NCBI GenBank assembly: GCA_019115085.1
Contig: DXEF01000008.1
Coordinates: 1-58,198 of the forward strand
From: Candidatus Agathobaculum pullicola
GTDB taxonomy: Bacteria; Bacillota; Clostridia; Oscillospirales; Butyricicoccaceae
Direction of reading: 5' to 3'
Length of the DNA stretch: 58,198 nt
A program made the position numbers and the translations under genes. Below, one piece after another: positions 23,486-32,533 of this stretch. How positions within the stretch are numbered: position 1 is the first letter of the stretch; each line of letters opens with the position of its first letter. Under the pieces are notes generated by a model that had not been told where the DNA came from, did not search any database, and worked only from the letters and a program-made list of their open reading frames with translations.

Positions 23486-24650
23486 GCACTATGACGATCT
23501 GGAGCAGAGCTATCTGTTTTCCACGATTGCACGTAAGGTAAACGAATATTCCGCCGCGCACCCGGAAGCGGATATCATCCGTCTGGGCATTGGCGACGTC
23601 ACCCGTCCGCTCGTGCCTGCTGTTATCGAAGCACTGCACGCGGCGGTCGAGGATCAGGCCAAGCAGGAAACCTTCCACGGCTACGGCGATGAGCAGGGCT
23701 ACGGCTTTCTGCACGAAGCCCTCGTAGGCTACTACAAGACCCACAGCGTTGCGCTCGACACCAACGAAATCTTCATTTCGGACGGCGCCAAGAGCGACCT
23801 CGGCAACATCCTTGATATCTTCGGCACGGACAATACCGTCCTGATTCCTGATCCGGTTTATCCGGTATACGTGGACACCAACGTTATGGCGGGCCGTAAG
23901 GTTGTATTCATGAATGCAACTGAGGAAAACGGTTTCCTGCCGCTGCCGGACGCTTCTGTTCCGGCGGATATTATCTATCTCTGCTCCCCCAATAACCCGA
24001 CCGGCGCAGCATACGACCGCACGGGCCTCAAGGCTTGGGTGGATTACGCCAACGCACAGAAAGCGGTCATCCTGTATGACGCGGCGTATGAATGCTTCAT
24101 TGAGGACGAGAATCTGCCCCGCTCCATTTATGAAATCGAGGGTGCAAAGACCTGCGCCATCGAGTTCTGCTCGTTCTCCAAGATGGCCGGTTTCACCGGC
24201 ACACGCTGCGGCTGGACGGTTGTCCCGCAGGCACTGATGGACGGCAAGCTGAATAAGATGTGGCTGCGCCGCCAGACCACCAAGTTCAACGGCGTTCCCT
24301 ACATCGTACAGAAGGGTGCGGCAGCTTGCTTCACCGCGGAAGGCATGAAGCAGATCAAGGAAACCCTCGGCTACTACAAGCAGAATGCCAAGGTGCTCTC
24401 TGAGACGCTTGATTCGCTCGGTATCTGGTACACCGGTGGTAAGTCCAGCCCGTATCTGTGGCTCAAGTGTCCGAACGGTATGGGTTCGTGGGAGTTCTTC
24501 GACTATCTGCTCGAAAACGCCAACGTGGTTGGTACACCGGGCGCAGGCTTCGGTAAAAACGGTGACGGCTTCTTCCGTCTGACCGCCTTCGGCGACCAGA
24601 AGCGCACACTCGAAGCGGCGGAGCGCTTGAAAAAGCTACTTTCCAAGTAA
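23472..24650 (+). CDS. dapL: LL-diaminopimelate aminotransferase
   Basis: A 392-residue PLP aminotransferase (fold I) that makes LL-diaminopimelate from tetrahydrodipicolinate in one step. Features include [14 protein letters not shown] near 34-47, the [13 protein letters not shown] substrate segment, [11 protein letters not shown], and the PLP Lys in [15 protein letters not shown] (near 236). The start lies inside pyrG with AAAGGAG upstream. Followed by a terminator at 24655-24681. Presence of DapL with DapF explains the absence of succinylase or acetylase genes here. Confidence 0.96.
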   Translation: MQINKHYDDLEQSYLFSTIARKVNEYSAAHPEADIIRLGIGDVTRPLVPAVIEALHAAVEDQAKQETFHGYGDEQGYGFLHEALVGYYKTHSVALDTNEIFISDGAKSDLGNILDIFGTDNTVLIPDPVYPVYVDTNVMAGRKVVFMNATEENGFLPLPDASVPADIIYLCSPNNPTGAAYDRTGLKAWVDYANAQKAVILYDAAYECFIEDENLPRSIYEIEGAKTCAIEFCSFSKMAGFTGTRCGWTVVPQALMDGKLNKMWLRRQTTKFNGVPYIVQKGAAACFTAEGMKQIKETLGYYKQNAKVLSETLDSLGIWYTGGKSSPYLWLKCPNGMGSWEFFDYLLENANVVGTPGAGFGKNGDGFFRLTAFGDQKRTLEAAERLKKLLSK

Positions 24651-24654
24651 AATC

Positions 24655-24681
24655 AAAGGGCTGTCCGTCGGACAGCCCTTT
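24655..24681 (+). terminator. rho-independent terminator after dapL
   Basis: AAAGGGCTGTCC / GGACAGCCCTTT around GTC, followed by TCG; 5 bp after the dapL stop. Confidence 0.85.
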
Positions 24682-24702
24682 CGTCATGCAGGAGGAATCC
24701 AC

Positions 24703-25353
24703 ATGGGAGTTCTATTTACCAAACATTGCGTACTGTGCGGTGAAATGCTGCCCGCCGCCGGGACAGGCAAAGCCATACTGTGTCCTCTCTGCGCGGCTGA
24801 GGTGCGGCAGCGCTACCGCTGCACGGAAGCAATCCATATTACGGGCGCAACGGACACTGTGGCCGCGCTGTACTACACCGGCAAAGTCAAGCAGGCAATG
24901 CAGCGGTTCAAATTCCAGCACAAGCAGCACTATGCCGACTGGTTCGCTGCACAGATGCTGCCTCTGCTGACCGAGCGGCTGGACACATGGCAGCCCGACC
25001 TTGTCACCTTCATGCCGATTGGCTGGCTGCGGAGACGCGAGCGCGGCTACAATCAGGCGGAACTGCTGGCAAAAGCTGTAGCGGAGCCGCTTGGCCTCCC
25101 CTGTCGAGCGACGCTGCGCAAGCGCGCGTTCACACCTAAGCAATCCGCGCAAAAGGATGCGGCTGCACGACAGCAAAATGCCGAACGGGCACTGCTGCCG
25201 CGGGAAGGCGCCGAGACGCGCGGCAAATCCGTTGTGCTGGTAGACGACATTATCACCACAGGCGCAACGGCAGCGGCAGCGGTCAAGCTGCTGCGCGAAA
25301 TGGGAGCCGAAAAGATTTTTGTGCTGGCTGCGGCGTATACACCCGGAAAATAG
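24703..25353 (+). CDS. ComF-family phosphoribosyltransferase-like protein
   Basis: A 216-residue ComF/GntX-type protein. The N-terminus has a zinc-ribbon (CVLCGEML ... CPLCAAEV, Cys pairs near 9/12 and 28/31). The C-terminal phosphoribosyltransferase domain has RRRERGYNQAELLAKAVA and the PRPP loop VVLVDDIITTGATAAAA (near 180). ComF helps natural transformation in B. subtilis; whether this organism is competent is unknown. ATG 24703 follows GCAGGAGGAATCCAC. It is convergent with the XRE regulator, leaving only 9 bp between stops. Confidence 0.9.
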   Translation: MGVLFTKHCVLCGEMLPAAGTGKAILCPLCAAEVRQRYRCTEAIHITGATDTVAALYYTGKVKQAMQRFKFQHKQHYADWFAAQMLPLLTERLDTWQPDLVTFMPIGWLRRRERGYNQAELLAKAVAEPLGLPCRATLRKRAFTPKQSAQKDAAARQQNAERALLPREGAETRGKSVVLVDDIITTGATAAAAVKLLREMGAEKIFVLAAAYTPGK

Positions 25354-25362
25354 AAAAGCCTG

Positions 25363-26568
25363 CTAAAAGTTAAAGGTTATTTCTGTTTCTCCACCATCTT
25401 TTGCATCCTGTACGCGCTGATGCACACGGCCATAATTATCGGTATATTCCATCATCAGCTGCAATTGCTCCGGCGGGATGTCCACCGTCCAGTCGACCGC
25501 ACATTCCGCATGGTAACGCTCCAAATCCGCATCCCACTCAGGTGCCGAAAACGCCGCGTTTTGCAGCTCGGTATCCCCTTGCCGCAATACCATTCGCGCA
25601 CTGACCGGATGACACCGCATTGGCATGCCATCCAGCCTATACCAAATCTGATCGAAAAACGCCGAAACTGTGCCGGACACGGTGGTGACACCGTTTTGCA
25701 CCTGCACTACATTATCATCCGGGCTGCTTCCATTATCTCCGGCATGCCATGTGTATCCGCAAGAGATATCAAACTCTTTTTCCAGCCCACTGACCGTTTC
25801 CAGCAATAGATTGCGCACCGTACCGCTCTCCCGGTCGGTTAGCGTCAGATAAATCGTAAAGGCATCCCGCAGCGGAATCTCCGTACTGCCCACATAGGAA
25901 TTGTCCTGTTCCAGAATCGCAGCGCACGTCCAGCTTTCGCCCGCGCTCTGGATAGTGAATTTGGGTGTCTCGGTATTTTGGTTCAGTTCCTTAGGCCGTG
26001 CAGACAAGGACAGCTTGAGCGTGGTCGTCACCGTCTTGTTCGGGTTATACTGCAAGTCATAAGCGATGTCATAATCCGACAAGGCATCTTGTTCAGTTTG
26101 CCCCTCTGCCGGAGCATATTCCGTATCCGTCTGCTGCATCTGTGCAGCCATGGATTCTACGCGCAGCCGTAGATTTTCTACCTGTGTTTGCAACATTTGC
26201 ACATACCCAATCGAAAGCAGGTTGCCGATGACGCTGACAAACAACAATAGCGCCACTACAATGATAAACCACTTCGTCTTTTGTGTTAATACCGGTGAGT
26301 ATGTGACCTTAAAGCCGTCCGGTGCAATTGTTATCCCTTCCAACGGCTTCTGCTCTTTATCCGGCAGCGGCTCGTCCGGTCGAAGCAGTGTATCCACCGG
26401 CACACCGAACAAACGACTCAGTTCCACCAGATTATCCATGGTCGGCACGGCCTGATCGGCCTCCCACTTGCTTACCGCCTGCCGGGACAGACCGAGTTTT
26501 TCGCCCAGCGCTTCCTGACTCAAGCCCTTCTCACGCCGGAGCGCTGCAATTTTCTCCCCTGTTGTCAT
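25363..26568 (-). CDS. membrane-anchored XRE-family transcriptional regulator
   Basis: A 401-residue protein. Residues 1-62 are an XRE helix-turn-helix (EKIAALRREKGLSQEALGEK, LSRQAVSKWEAD). A single membrane segment lies at about 100-122 (WFIIVVALLLFVSVIGNLLSI), then a short coiled coil, and an extracytoplasmic strand-rich domain of about 250 residues with no recognised family. This layout suggests a one-component sensor reading an outside signal. ATG 26568 was chosen for AAGGAGG just upstream; the longer frame to 26889 runs through the promoter region and a terminator. Targets are unknown. Confidence 0.88.
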   Translation of the reverse strand: MTTGEKIAALRREKGLSQEALGEKLGLSRQAVSKWEADQAVPTMDNLVELSRLFGVPVDTLLRPDEPLPDKEQKPLEGITIAPDGFKVTYSPVLTQKTKWFIIVVALLLFVSVIGNLLSIGYVQMLQTQVENLRLRVESMAAQMQQTDTEYAPAEGQTEQDALSDYDIAYDLQYNPNKTVTTTLKLSLSARPKELNQNTETPKFTIQSAGESWTCAAILEQDNSYVGSTEIPLRDAFTIYLTLTDRESGTVRNLLLETVSGLEKEFDISCGYTWHAGDNGSSPDDNVVQVQNGVTTVSGTVSAFFDQIWYRLDGMPMRCHPVSARMVLRQGDTELQNAAFSAPEWDADLERYHAECAVDWTVDIPPEQLQLMMEYTDNYGRVHQRVQDAKDGGETEITFNF

Positions 26569-26681
26569 ATTGGGGCACCTCCTTACTGTGCTTCCAGTGT
26601 GCCTGAAATATCGAAAAAACACCACCAACCCGGCGTTTCTTTTTGTCAACCGGCGGTTGCCTCCGCTTTTTTGACGGGAAA

Positions 26682-26712
26682 AAGCCCCGAAAGACGTCTC
26701 CTTCGGGGCTTT
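26682..26712 (-). terminator. terminator of the 62-aa gene
   Basis: On the minus strand AAGCCCCGAAGG... / TTTCGGGGCTT followed by TTTCCC; it lies between the 62-aa gene and the XRE regulator. Confidence 0.85.
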
Positions 26713-26734
26713 GCTGGCAGTAAGTAACGCGGGT

Positions 26735-26923
26735 TTATTCGACTCCCTCGCCCTCACCATCATGACGATTATTAAATGCGTATTCCGGGCACTTGGCCTT
26801 TGCCTCTTCCTCGGTCTCATACGGACAAGTACGAACACGACCCTCTGTCTCGGAAAATGCAACACACATTTTATCATTTCCGGTGGCAAACCGGCGCCGG
26901 AACAAGCACCAGAGTTTCTTCAT
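26735..26923 (-). CDS. 62-aa acidic-tailed hypothetical protein
   Basis: ATG 26923 has AAAGGA upstream, a perfect consensus promoter at 26969-26997 and a terminator, so it is a genuine transcription unit. The protein starts with a basic stretch (MKKLWCLFRRRFATG), has three Cys (Cys6, Cys19, Cys33) plus Cys44, and ends in an acidic segment (HDGEGEGVE). No membrane helix or known motif is evident; CVAFSETEGRVRTCPYETEE may form a small metal or disulfide fold. Function unknown. Confidence 0.75.
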   Translation of the reverse strand: MKKLWCLFRRRFATGNDKMCVAFSETEGRVRTCPYETEEEAKAKCPEYAFNNRHDGEGEGVE

Positions 26924-26968
26924 GACATAACATCCTTTCCCGCCAATTGACAATAATATCACAATAAT

Positions 26969-26997
26969 ATTATAACGAACCCGACTTCGCTTGTCAA
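26969..26997 (-). promoter_or_regulatory. perfect consensus promoter within an inverted repeat
   Basis: On the minus strand TTGACA (26992-26997), 17 bp, TATAAT (26969-26974). The inverted repeat ATAACGAACC (26972-26981) / GGTTCGTTAT (27001-27010) brackets it, and ATATTATTGT occurs twice just downstream (about 26949-26971), so an operator is plausible. Confidence 0.85.
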
Positions 26998-27036
26998 TCA
27001 GGTTCGTTATTTTTTTATCAAATTCTCAGTACCGCC

Positions 27037-28245
27037 TTACTCGCCGAAGAATTCCTCGTGGATGGCCTTAACTGCCTTTTCGCTGTCCGCCTCGTTAATC
27101 AAAACAGAAATCTTAATTTCCGAGGTGGAGATCATGCGAATATTAATGCCGGCCATAGCCAATGCCTCAAACATCTTAGATGCAACGCCTGCAGAGGATG
27201 CCATACCCGCACCAACAATGGATACCTTGGCAACCTTGGTGTTGATTGACACATCCTCATATCCAATCATCTCGGCGTTTTCTTCCAAAATTTTGCCGAC
27301 GCGCTCCGCGTCATCCTCACGAATGGTAAAGGAAATGGACTTTTTATTGTCACGGCCGACCGACTGGAGGATGATGTCGATATTGACATTGTGCTTGGCC
27401 ATGAGCGAAAACACCTTGAACGCTGTGCCCGGCGTATCCGCTACATTGATAATGGCCACACGCGCACAATTATTATCACGGGCCACGCCCGATACATTCA
27501 TTTTTTCCATGTGAGAACCCTCCTTGACTTTCGTACCCGGGTTGCGGGTAAAGCTCGAAACGACCTCCAGGTCGACGTTATACTTTTTCGCCATCTCCAC
27601 CGAGCGGTTATGCAGAACCTGTGCGCCAAGCGACGCCAGTTCCAGCATTTCATCATACGTAATCGCATCCAACTTGCGCGCATTGGAAACGATACGCGGA
27701 TCTGCGGTATATACGCCGTCAACATCGGTGTAAATCTGGCACAGGTCGGCGCCCAGCGTCGCCGCAATCGCCACAGCGGTCGTATCCGAGCCGCCGCGGC
27801 CGAGCGTGGTTACATCTCCGAGCTTATTGATACCTTGGAAGCCCGCTACGATGCAGATTTTTCCGTTATCGAGTTCTGCCTGCAAGCGGTCACCCACGAT
27901 GCGCTTGATACGCGCATCCGAATAATTGCTGTTGGTTTCCAGCCCAATCTGCCAGCCGGTCAGCGAAACAACCGAAAAGCCGAGCTTCTGAATCGCCATT
28001 GCCAGCAGCGACATCGAAATCATCTCACCGGTGTTAAGCAACACATCCATCTCACGTTTGGACGGATGTTCGTTCAGCTCCGCCGCCTTTGCAATCAAGT
28101 CATCGGTGGTATCTCCCTGCGCGGAGACCACAACAACCACCTTGTTGCCGGCCTGCGCAGTCTTGGTGACAATATCCGCAACATTTCTCAGCCGTTCGGT
28201 GTTCGCCACCGAAGTGCCGCCGAACTTTTGCACAATAAGACTCAT
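27037..28245 (-). CDS. lysC: aspartate kinase
   Basis: A 402-residue monofunctional aspartokinase, the first step of the lysine/threonine/methionine pathway. Residues 1-240 form the kinase domain (LIVQKFGGTSVANTERLRNV, VSAQGDTTDDL, TLGRGGSDTTAVAIAATLGAD, YTDVDGVYTADPR). Two ACT domains follow (about 265-400: VADTPGTAFKVFSLMAKHNV, VSIVGAGMASSAGVASKMFE), the usual allosteric sites for lysine and/or threonine. ATG 28245 has GGAGGAAA upstream. Last gene of the ACT-hom-thrB-lysC operon. Confidence 0.97.
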   Translation of the reverse strand: MSLIVQKFGGTSVANTERLRNVADIVTKTAQAGNKVVVVVSAQGDTTDDLIAKAAELNEHPSKREMDVLLNTGEMISMSLLAMAIQKLGFSVVSLTGWQIGLETNSNYSDARIKRIVGDRLQAELDNGKICIVAGFQGINKLGDVTTLGRGGSDTTAVAIAATLGADLCQIYTDVDGVYTADPRIVSNARKLDAITYDEMLELASLGAQVLHNRSVEMAKKYNVDLEVVSSFTRNPGTKVKEGSHMEKMNVSGVARDNNCARVAIINVADTPGTAFKVFSLMAKHNVNIDIILQSVGRDNKKSISFTIREDDAERVGKILEENAEMIGYEDVSINTKVAKVSIVGAGMASSAGVASKMFEALAMAGINIRMISTSEIKISVLINEADSEKAVKAIHEEFFGE

Positions 28246-28293
28246 ACTGATTCCGTTTCCTCCTTATATAGCCTGCCGCAAACGCGGCCTCGC

Positions 28294-29184
28294 TCACATG
28301 CGTTTCACGGTCGCACCCACCTCGTCGCAGCGCAACTGCACAGCCTTCCAATGCGGATATTTTTCCGCACAAACCGCCTGCGCGCGCGACAGATAGTCGC
28401 GGTCCCCCTTATAAACCATCGCAACGATGGACGGGCCGGCGCCCGAAATGAATGCCCCCAGCGCCCCCAGCTGTTTCGCTTCGCGGACAATGTCCTCTCC
28501 GTTTTCAATCAAGCTGAAGCGGTATGGCTGATGCAGACAGTCCCCCGTTGCCACATCCAGATTTTCCAGCTTGCCGGTTGTCAGACTACCGGCGAGCAGT
28601 GCCGCGCGCGCCAAATTATACACCGCATCATGGTGCGCGATGGTCTTGGGCAGCGCCGCGCGCGCCTTCTCGGTCGAGAGCTTGAAATCTGGAATGAACA
28701 CGATAAAGTCAATCGCGCCGTGCACCGGCACGCGCACATGATGTACATGACCATTCTCCAGCAGCGCCACACAGAAGCCGCCCAGAATGGCGGGCGTGGA
28801 GTTATCCGGATGGCCTTCAATCGTCGCTGCAAGGTCGATAACAGCCTGCCGGTCGAGCGGTTCACCGAGCAGCGCATTGGCACCCATAATGCCCGCAACC
28901 GTGCAGGCCGAGGACGAACCCAGGCCACGCGTCTGCGGGATCGCGCAGTCCTCAATAATTTTCAGGCCGGAAAGCGGCTTACCACATTCATCATATACCC
29001 GTTTTGCACACTGATAAATCAGATTGCGCGCATCCTTCGGCACAAACTGACCGTTTTTATCCGAAATATCAATACGCTCGCTTTCTTCCATGTCGATCAC
29101 GTTATACAGTTCAAGCGCAATGCCGATGCTGTCATAGCCCGAACCCATATTGGCGCTCGTAGCCGGAACAGTAACACGAACCAT
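28294..29184 (-). CDS. thrB: homoserine kinase
   Basis: A 296-residue GHMP kinase that phosphorylates homoserine for threonine synthesis. Motifs: VPATSANMGSGYDSIGIALE at the N-terminus, the ATP loop PQTRGLGSSSACTVAGIMGA near 88-106, and the C-terminal GAFISGAGPSIVAMV. ATG 29184 is preceded by GGAGGATAACAGGAAA. It lies 18 bp after hom and 48 bp before lysC. Threonine synthase is not in the window. Confidence 0.97.
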   Translation of the reverse strand: MVRVTVPATSANMGSGYDSIGIALELYNVIDMEESERIDISDKNGQFVPKDARNLIYQCAKRVYDECGKPLSGLKIIEDCAIPQTRGLGSSSACTVAGIMGANALLGEPLDRQAVIDLAATIEGHPDNSTPAILGGFCVALLENGHVHHVRVPVHGAIDFIVFIPDFKLSTEKARAALPKTIAHHDAVYNLARAALLAGSLTTGKLENLDVATGDCLHQPYRFSLIENGEDIVREAKQLGALGAFISGAGPSIVAMVYKGDRDYLSRAQAVCAEKYPHWKAVQLRCDEVGATVKRM

Positions 29185-29202
29185 TTTCCTGTTATCCTCC
29201 TC

Positions 29203-30414
29203 TTACAGCATACGCATGGTAGCACACACTTCGCCACAAGCGTTCAGCTTTTCCATCTTTTCCTGCATCTCGGCCGTGGACATCTTGCGCGTCTTGACCA
29301 CCGTCACACCGTTAACCGGCTCGGTCAGACTTTCCACCGGCAGCAACGCCTCCAAATCACGCGATACACCCTTGAAACGAACATACCATGCGCTTTGCAA
29401 CGTGTCAAGCGGACGGAGCAGGTTTTTCGACCCATCGCCCCAGAAAATACGGCGGCGGTGGTCCGCATGCTCAATGCAGTCAAGCATATCCGCCACAACA
29501 GCCGAAGCGGTGGCAAGCTTACCCGCGCCCTTGCCATAGAACATCACGTCGCCCGTTGCATTACCATTGACCATAATGGCGTTGAATACATCCTCCACCG
29601 CGGCCAACGGACTTTCTTTGTGGATCAGATGCGGCGCAACATACGCATAGGCCGTGCCATCCTCGCACCGTACCGTGCGGCCGAGCAGTTTAATCACACA
29701 GCCGAGCTTGTCGGCGTTGGCAACGTCCTCCAGCGTAATCTTGGTGATGCCCTCACAGGATACCTGGTCGGGGTTAAACTTGTCACCAAATGCCAAATCC
29801 GCCAGAATACAAATTTTACGGCAAGCGTCATGACCCTCGATATCCGCCGTCGGGTCCTTTTCCGCGTAGCCATTGAGCTGGGCCTGCTTGAGTGCGTCCT
29901 CAAAGGTGACACCGTTATGAATCATCTGCGTCAAAATGTAGTTGGTCGTACCATTGAGAATACCGCAAATCTCATTGAATTCATTGGCGGCAAGGCATTG
30001 CAGCATCGGCCGGATAATCGGGATACCACCGCCGACCGAAGCCTCAAACATGTAATTTACGCCTTTTTCCTCTGCAATCTTCAGCAGCTCTTCACCGCGC
30101 GTGGCAACCAGTTCCTTATTAGAGGTGCATACGCTCTTGCCGGCGAGCAGGCAGCGGCGCGTAAACTCATAGGCGGCGCCTACACCGCCCATGACCTCGG
30201 CTACGACCGTAACCTCAGGGTCATTTTCAATAACCGAAAAATCGGTCACAAATTTGTGTCCATACGGCAGCGCGGAAAAATCGCGCAAATCCAGTACATA
30301 TTTTACCTCAACCGGCTGACCAACCACACGCGCGATTTTTTCGGCGTTCATCTCAAACACCTCATATACGCCGGAGCCAACCGTACCGTGTCCCATGATT
30401 GCTGCTTTTATCAT
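29203..30414 (-). CDS. hom: homoserine dehydrogenase
   Basis: A 403-residue NAD(P)-dependent enzyme reducing aspartate semialdehyde to homoserine. The Rossmann motif is AAIMGHGTVGSGVYEVFEM (4-22). The catalytic domain has TSNKELVATRGEELLKIA, YMFEASVGGGIPIIRPMLQC, LNGTTNYILTQM and GYAEKDPTADIEGHDACRKI. The C-terminal ~60 residues (KGVSRDLEALLPVESLTEP) replace a standard ACT domain, which looks shortened or diverged. ATG 30414 with AGGAGAGG upstream. It follows the ACT-domain gene by 30 bp. Confidence 0.96.
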   Translation of the reverse strand: MIKAAIMGHGTVGSGVYEVFEMNAEKIARVVGQPVEVKYVLDLRDFSALPYGHKFVTDFSVIENDPEVTVVAEVMGGVGAAYEFTRRCLLAGKSVCTSNKELVATRGEELLKIAEEKGVNYMFEASVGGGIPIIRPMLQCLAANEFNEICGILNGTTNYILTQMIHNGVTFEDALKQAQLNGYAEKDPTADIEGHDACRKICILADLAFGDKFNPDQVSCEGITKITLEDVANADKLGCVIKLLGRTVRCEDGTAYAYVAPHLIHKESPLAAVEDVFNAIMVNGNATGDVMFYGKGAGKLATASAVVADMLDCIEHADHRRRIFWGDGSKNLLRPLDTLQSAWYVRFKGVSRDLEALLPVESLTEPVNGVTVVKTRKMSTAEMQEKMEKLNACGEVCATMRML

Positions 30415-30444
30415 AACCCAGTTTCCTCTCCTTCGGTTCTATTT

Positions 30445-30885
30445 CTATTCGGATGCCAGAATTTCCACCTTGCTTACACCCTCCATCTGTTCCGCACGAC
30501 GGAGCAGTTCCTCAACCGAGTACTTCATCTCTCCGGTACGGGCGGCAATAGTCACGGATGCCTGCCCGCGCATCGGTATCGACTGATTGACCGTCAGCAA
30601 ATTTGCGCCCGAGCGGGCCATCAGCCCCAGAATACTCGATAACACGCCCGGCTGGTCGTGCAGCATAAAGTGGAAGGTCACGATCCGGTCGGTTGTCGCC
30701 TCGAAAAACGGGCGCACACCATCCTTATATTTGTAATACGCACTGCGCGACAGTCCGGCGATTTTCGCCGCCTCGCTTGCCGTCGCTGCCCTGCCCGAGG
30801 CAATCGCCTCGTTCGCTTCGATCACACGCTGGAACACTTCCGGCAGCAGTGTACGTTCGACCAGATAGTATTTTGGTTTTACCAT
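30445..30885 (-). CDS. UPF0735-type ACT domain protein (PheB-like)
   Basis: A 146-residue protein with an N-terminal helix-turn-helix-like segment (about 35-55: ATASEAAKIAGLSRSAYYKYKD) and a C-terminal ACT domain (about 68-140: TFHFMLHDQPGVLSSILGLM, ARSGANLLTVNQS). This combination matches the PheB/UPF0735 family and suggests an amino-acid-responsive regulator. ATG 30885 was chosen for the GGAGGAC site and the promoter just upstream; a longer frame to 31065 crosses that promoter. It leads the hom-thrB-lysC operon and may regulate it. Confidence 0.9.
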   Translation of the reverse strand: MVKPKYYLVERTLLPEVFQRVIEANEAIASGRAATASEAAKIAGLSRSAYYKYKDGVRPFFEATTDRIVTFHFMLHDQPGVLSSILGLMARSGANLLTVNQSIPMRGQASVTIAARTGEMKYSVEELLRRAEQMEGVSKVEILASE

Positions 30886-30934
30886 GCGCTGTTTGTCCTC
30901 CCTAAAAAGACATGTGTCTTTCTCACGCTTTCCT

Positions 30935-30963
30935 ATCATACCATAAGCAGGCGATAAGTGCAA
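30935..30963 (-). promoter_or_regulatory. promoter of the ACT-hom-thrB-lysC operon
   Basis: On the minus strand TTGCAC (30958-30963), 17 bp, TATGAT (30935-30940), about 50 bp before the ACT gene. Confidence 0.75.
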
Positions 30964-31115
30964 GGGAATAACTGATAAATTTCCCGAATTTCCGCACGCG
31001 CTTTTGTCGGATATGACAAAGTACTTGTCCTTTTCTGGTGAAATCGCGTATGGCTTTATCCCCACTGTTGTGATATACTATATAGACTTGTGAAAAGAAA
31101 CCGGAGATTGAAAAA

Positions 31116-32441
31116 ATGTATGAAAAAAGTGTGAATGGTACCTTTACCTCCAAAATCGGCTTTGTGCTGGCGGCGGTCGGCTCCGCGGTTGGCATGGGAA
31201 ACATCTGGATGTTTCCTTATCGCACCGGCCAATATGGTGGCGCGGCCTTCCTTATCCCCTATCTGCTGTTTATCGCCCTGTTCGGCTATGTCGGCCTATC
31301 CGGTGAATTCGCCTTTGGTCGATTGACCGGCACCGGCCCGATCGGCTCCTATGAATATGCAATGAAAACGCGCGGTAAAAAGAGCGGCGCAATTCTGGGT
31401 GCTATCCCGCTGTTCGGCTCGCTGGGCATTGCCATCGGCTATTCGATTATTGTAGGCTGGGTTTTGCGATGTGCGTTTGGTGCACTGACCGGCACGCTCA
31501 TGTCTACCGAACCGGAAACTTACTTTGCGCAGATGAGTGCCACGCACCTATCCAGTGTGCCGTGGCATACAATCGTTGTGGTAATAACGGTCGCCATCCT
31601 GATTTTCGGCGTTTCAGGCGGTATTGAAAAGATAAACAAGGTGATGATGCCAACATTCTTCATTTTGTTCCTGATTATTGCGGTGCGTGTGCTCTTTTTG
31701 CCGGGTGCACTGGAGGGCTACAAGTACCTGCTCGTTCCCCAGTGGGAATATCTGCTCAATCCCCGCACATGGATCATGGCGATGGGGCAGGCCTTCTTCT
31801 CGCTTTCCGTGACTGGATCGGGTATGATCATCTACGGCTCTTACCTCTCCAAAAAGGAGGACATTGTCCACTCCTCGTGTATGACCGCCGTGCTGGACAC
31901 CTGCGCGGCTATGCTGGCGGGCTGTGCGGTCATCCCATCGGTATTCGCCTTTGGACTGGACCCTGCTTCCGGTCCCAAACTGCTCTTTATCACGCTGCCG
32001 CGTGTGTTCCAGCAGATGCCGCTCGGTCGGCTATTTGCATTCCTGTTTTTCATTTCCGTGCTATTTGCCGGTATCACTTCGCTGGCCAACATGTTGGAAG
32101 CAGTATCTGAGGCTGCGCAGACGCGCCTGAAGCTAAACCGTAAGATCGCCGTTGCAGTAGCAGGCGCGGCAACACTCGCGGTCGGCCTGCTGATTGAGCA
32201 GGAAGCCCTGATGGGCCGCTGGATGGATATCATCACAATTTATATCGTGCCAATCGGCGCAATCCTTGGCGCTGTGATGATCTACTGGGTGCTCGGCGTC
32301 AAAACCATAAAGAAAGAGCTGATGGAGGGCCGGGACAAGCCCCTCAGTCCTGCGTATGATTTTCTTGCCAAATATGTCTATGTTTTTCTTGCCGCACTGG
32401 TTGTAATATGCAGCTTCGTGATCCCCGGCGGTATTGGCTGA
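31116..32441 (+). CDS. neurotransmitter:sodium symporter (NSS) family transporter
   Basis: A 441-residue LeuT-fold membrane protein, probably a sodium-coupled amino acid importer. The first helix carries the family signature FVLAAVGSAVGMGNIWMFPY (16-35) with the unwound substrate-binding segment, then about 11 membrane helices in total, including GQAFFSLSVTGSGMIIYGSY (TM6 region) and SLANMLEAVSEA (TM8 sodium site region). Bacterial 11-helix members of this length include tryptophan and tyrosine carriers, but substrate cannot be read from the sequence. ATG 31116 follows GGAG. It stands alone with terminator 32450-32477. Confidence 0.93.
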   Translation: MYEKSVNGTFTSKIGFVLAAVGSAVGMGNIWMFPYRTGQYGGAAFLIPYLLFIALFGYVGLSGEFAFGRLTGTGPIGSYEYAMKTRGKKSGAILGAIPLFGSLGIAIGYSIIVGWVLRCAFGALTGTLMSTEPETYFAQMSATHLSSVPWHTIVVVITVAILIFGVSGGIEKINKVMMPTFFILFLIIAVRVLFLPGALEGYKYLLVPQWEYLLNPRTWIMAMGQAFFSLSVTGSGMIIYGSYLSKKEDIVHSSCMTAVLDTCAAMLAGCAVIPSVFAFGLDPASGPKLLFITLPRVFQQMPLGRLFAFLFFISVLFAGITSLANMLEAVSEAAQTRLKLNRKIAVAVAGAATLAVGLLIEQEALMGRWMDIITIYIVPIGAILGAVMIYWVLGVKTIKKELMEGRDKPLSPAYDFLAKYVYVFLAALVVICSFVIPGGIG

Positions 32442-32449
32442 AACATCCA

Positions 32450-32477
32450 AAAAGGGAGCGGTTTTCCGCTCCCTTTT
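32450..32477 (+). terminator. terminator of the NSS transporter
   Basis: AAAAGGGAGCGG / CCGCTCCCTTTT around TTTT, followed by CTT. Confidence 0.9.
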
Positions 32478-32493
32478 CTTGCGCGGGGCAAAC

Positions 32494-32521
32494 AAAATCC
32501 CACGGGAAACCGTGGGATTTT
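32494..32521 (-). terminator. terminator of ftsH
   Basis: AAAATCCCACGG / CCGTGGGATTTT around a GAAA-type loop; the T-run on the minus strand follows. Located 13 bp after the ftsH stop. Confidence 0.9.
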
Positions 32522-32533
32522 TTATTGCAGAAA

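Noticed and set aside
27391-30642. A 1083-codon open frame on the plus strand opposite lysC, thrB, hom and the ACT gene
   Set aside because: It runs antisense to four well-recognised genes, has His/Arg/Gln-rich composition without domains and no ribosome site; it is a codon-usage shadow.
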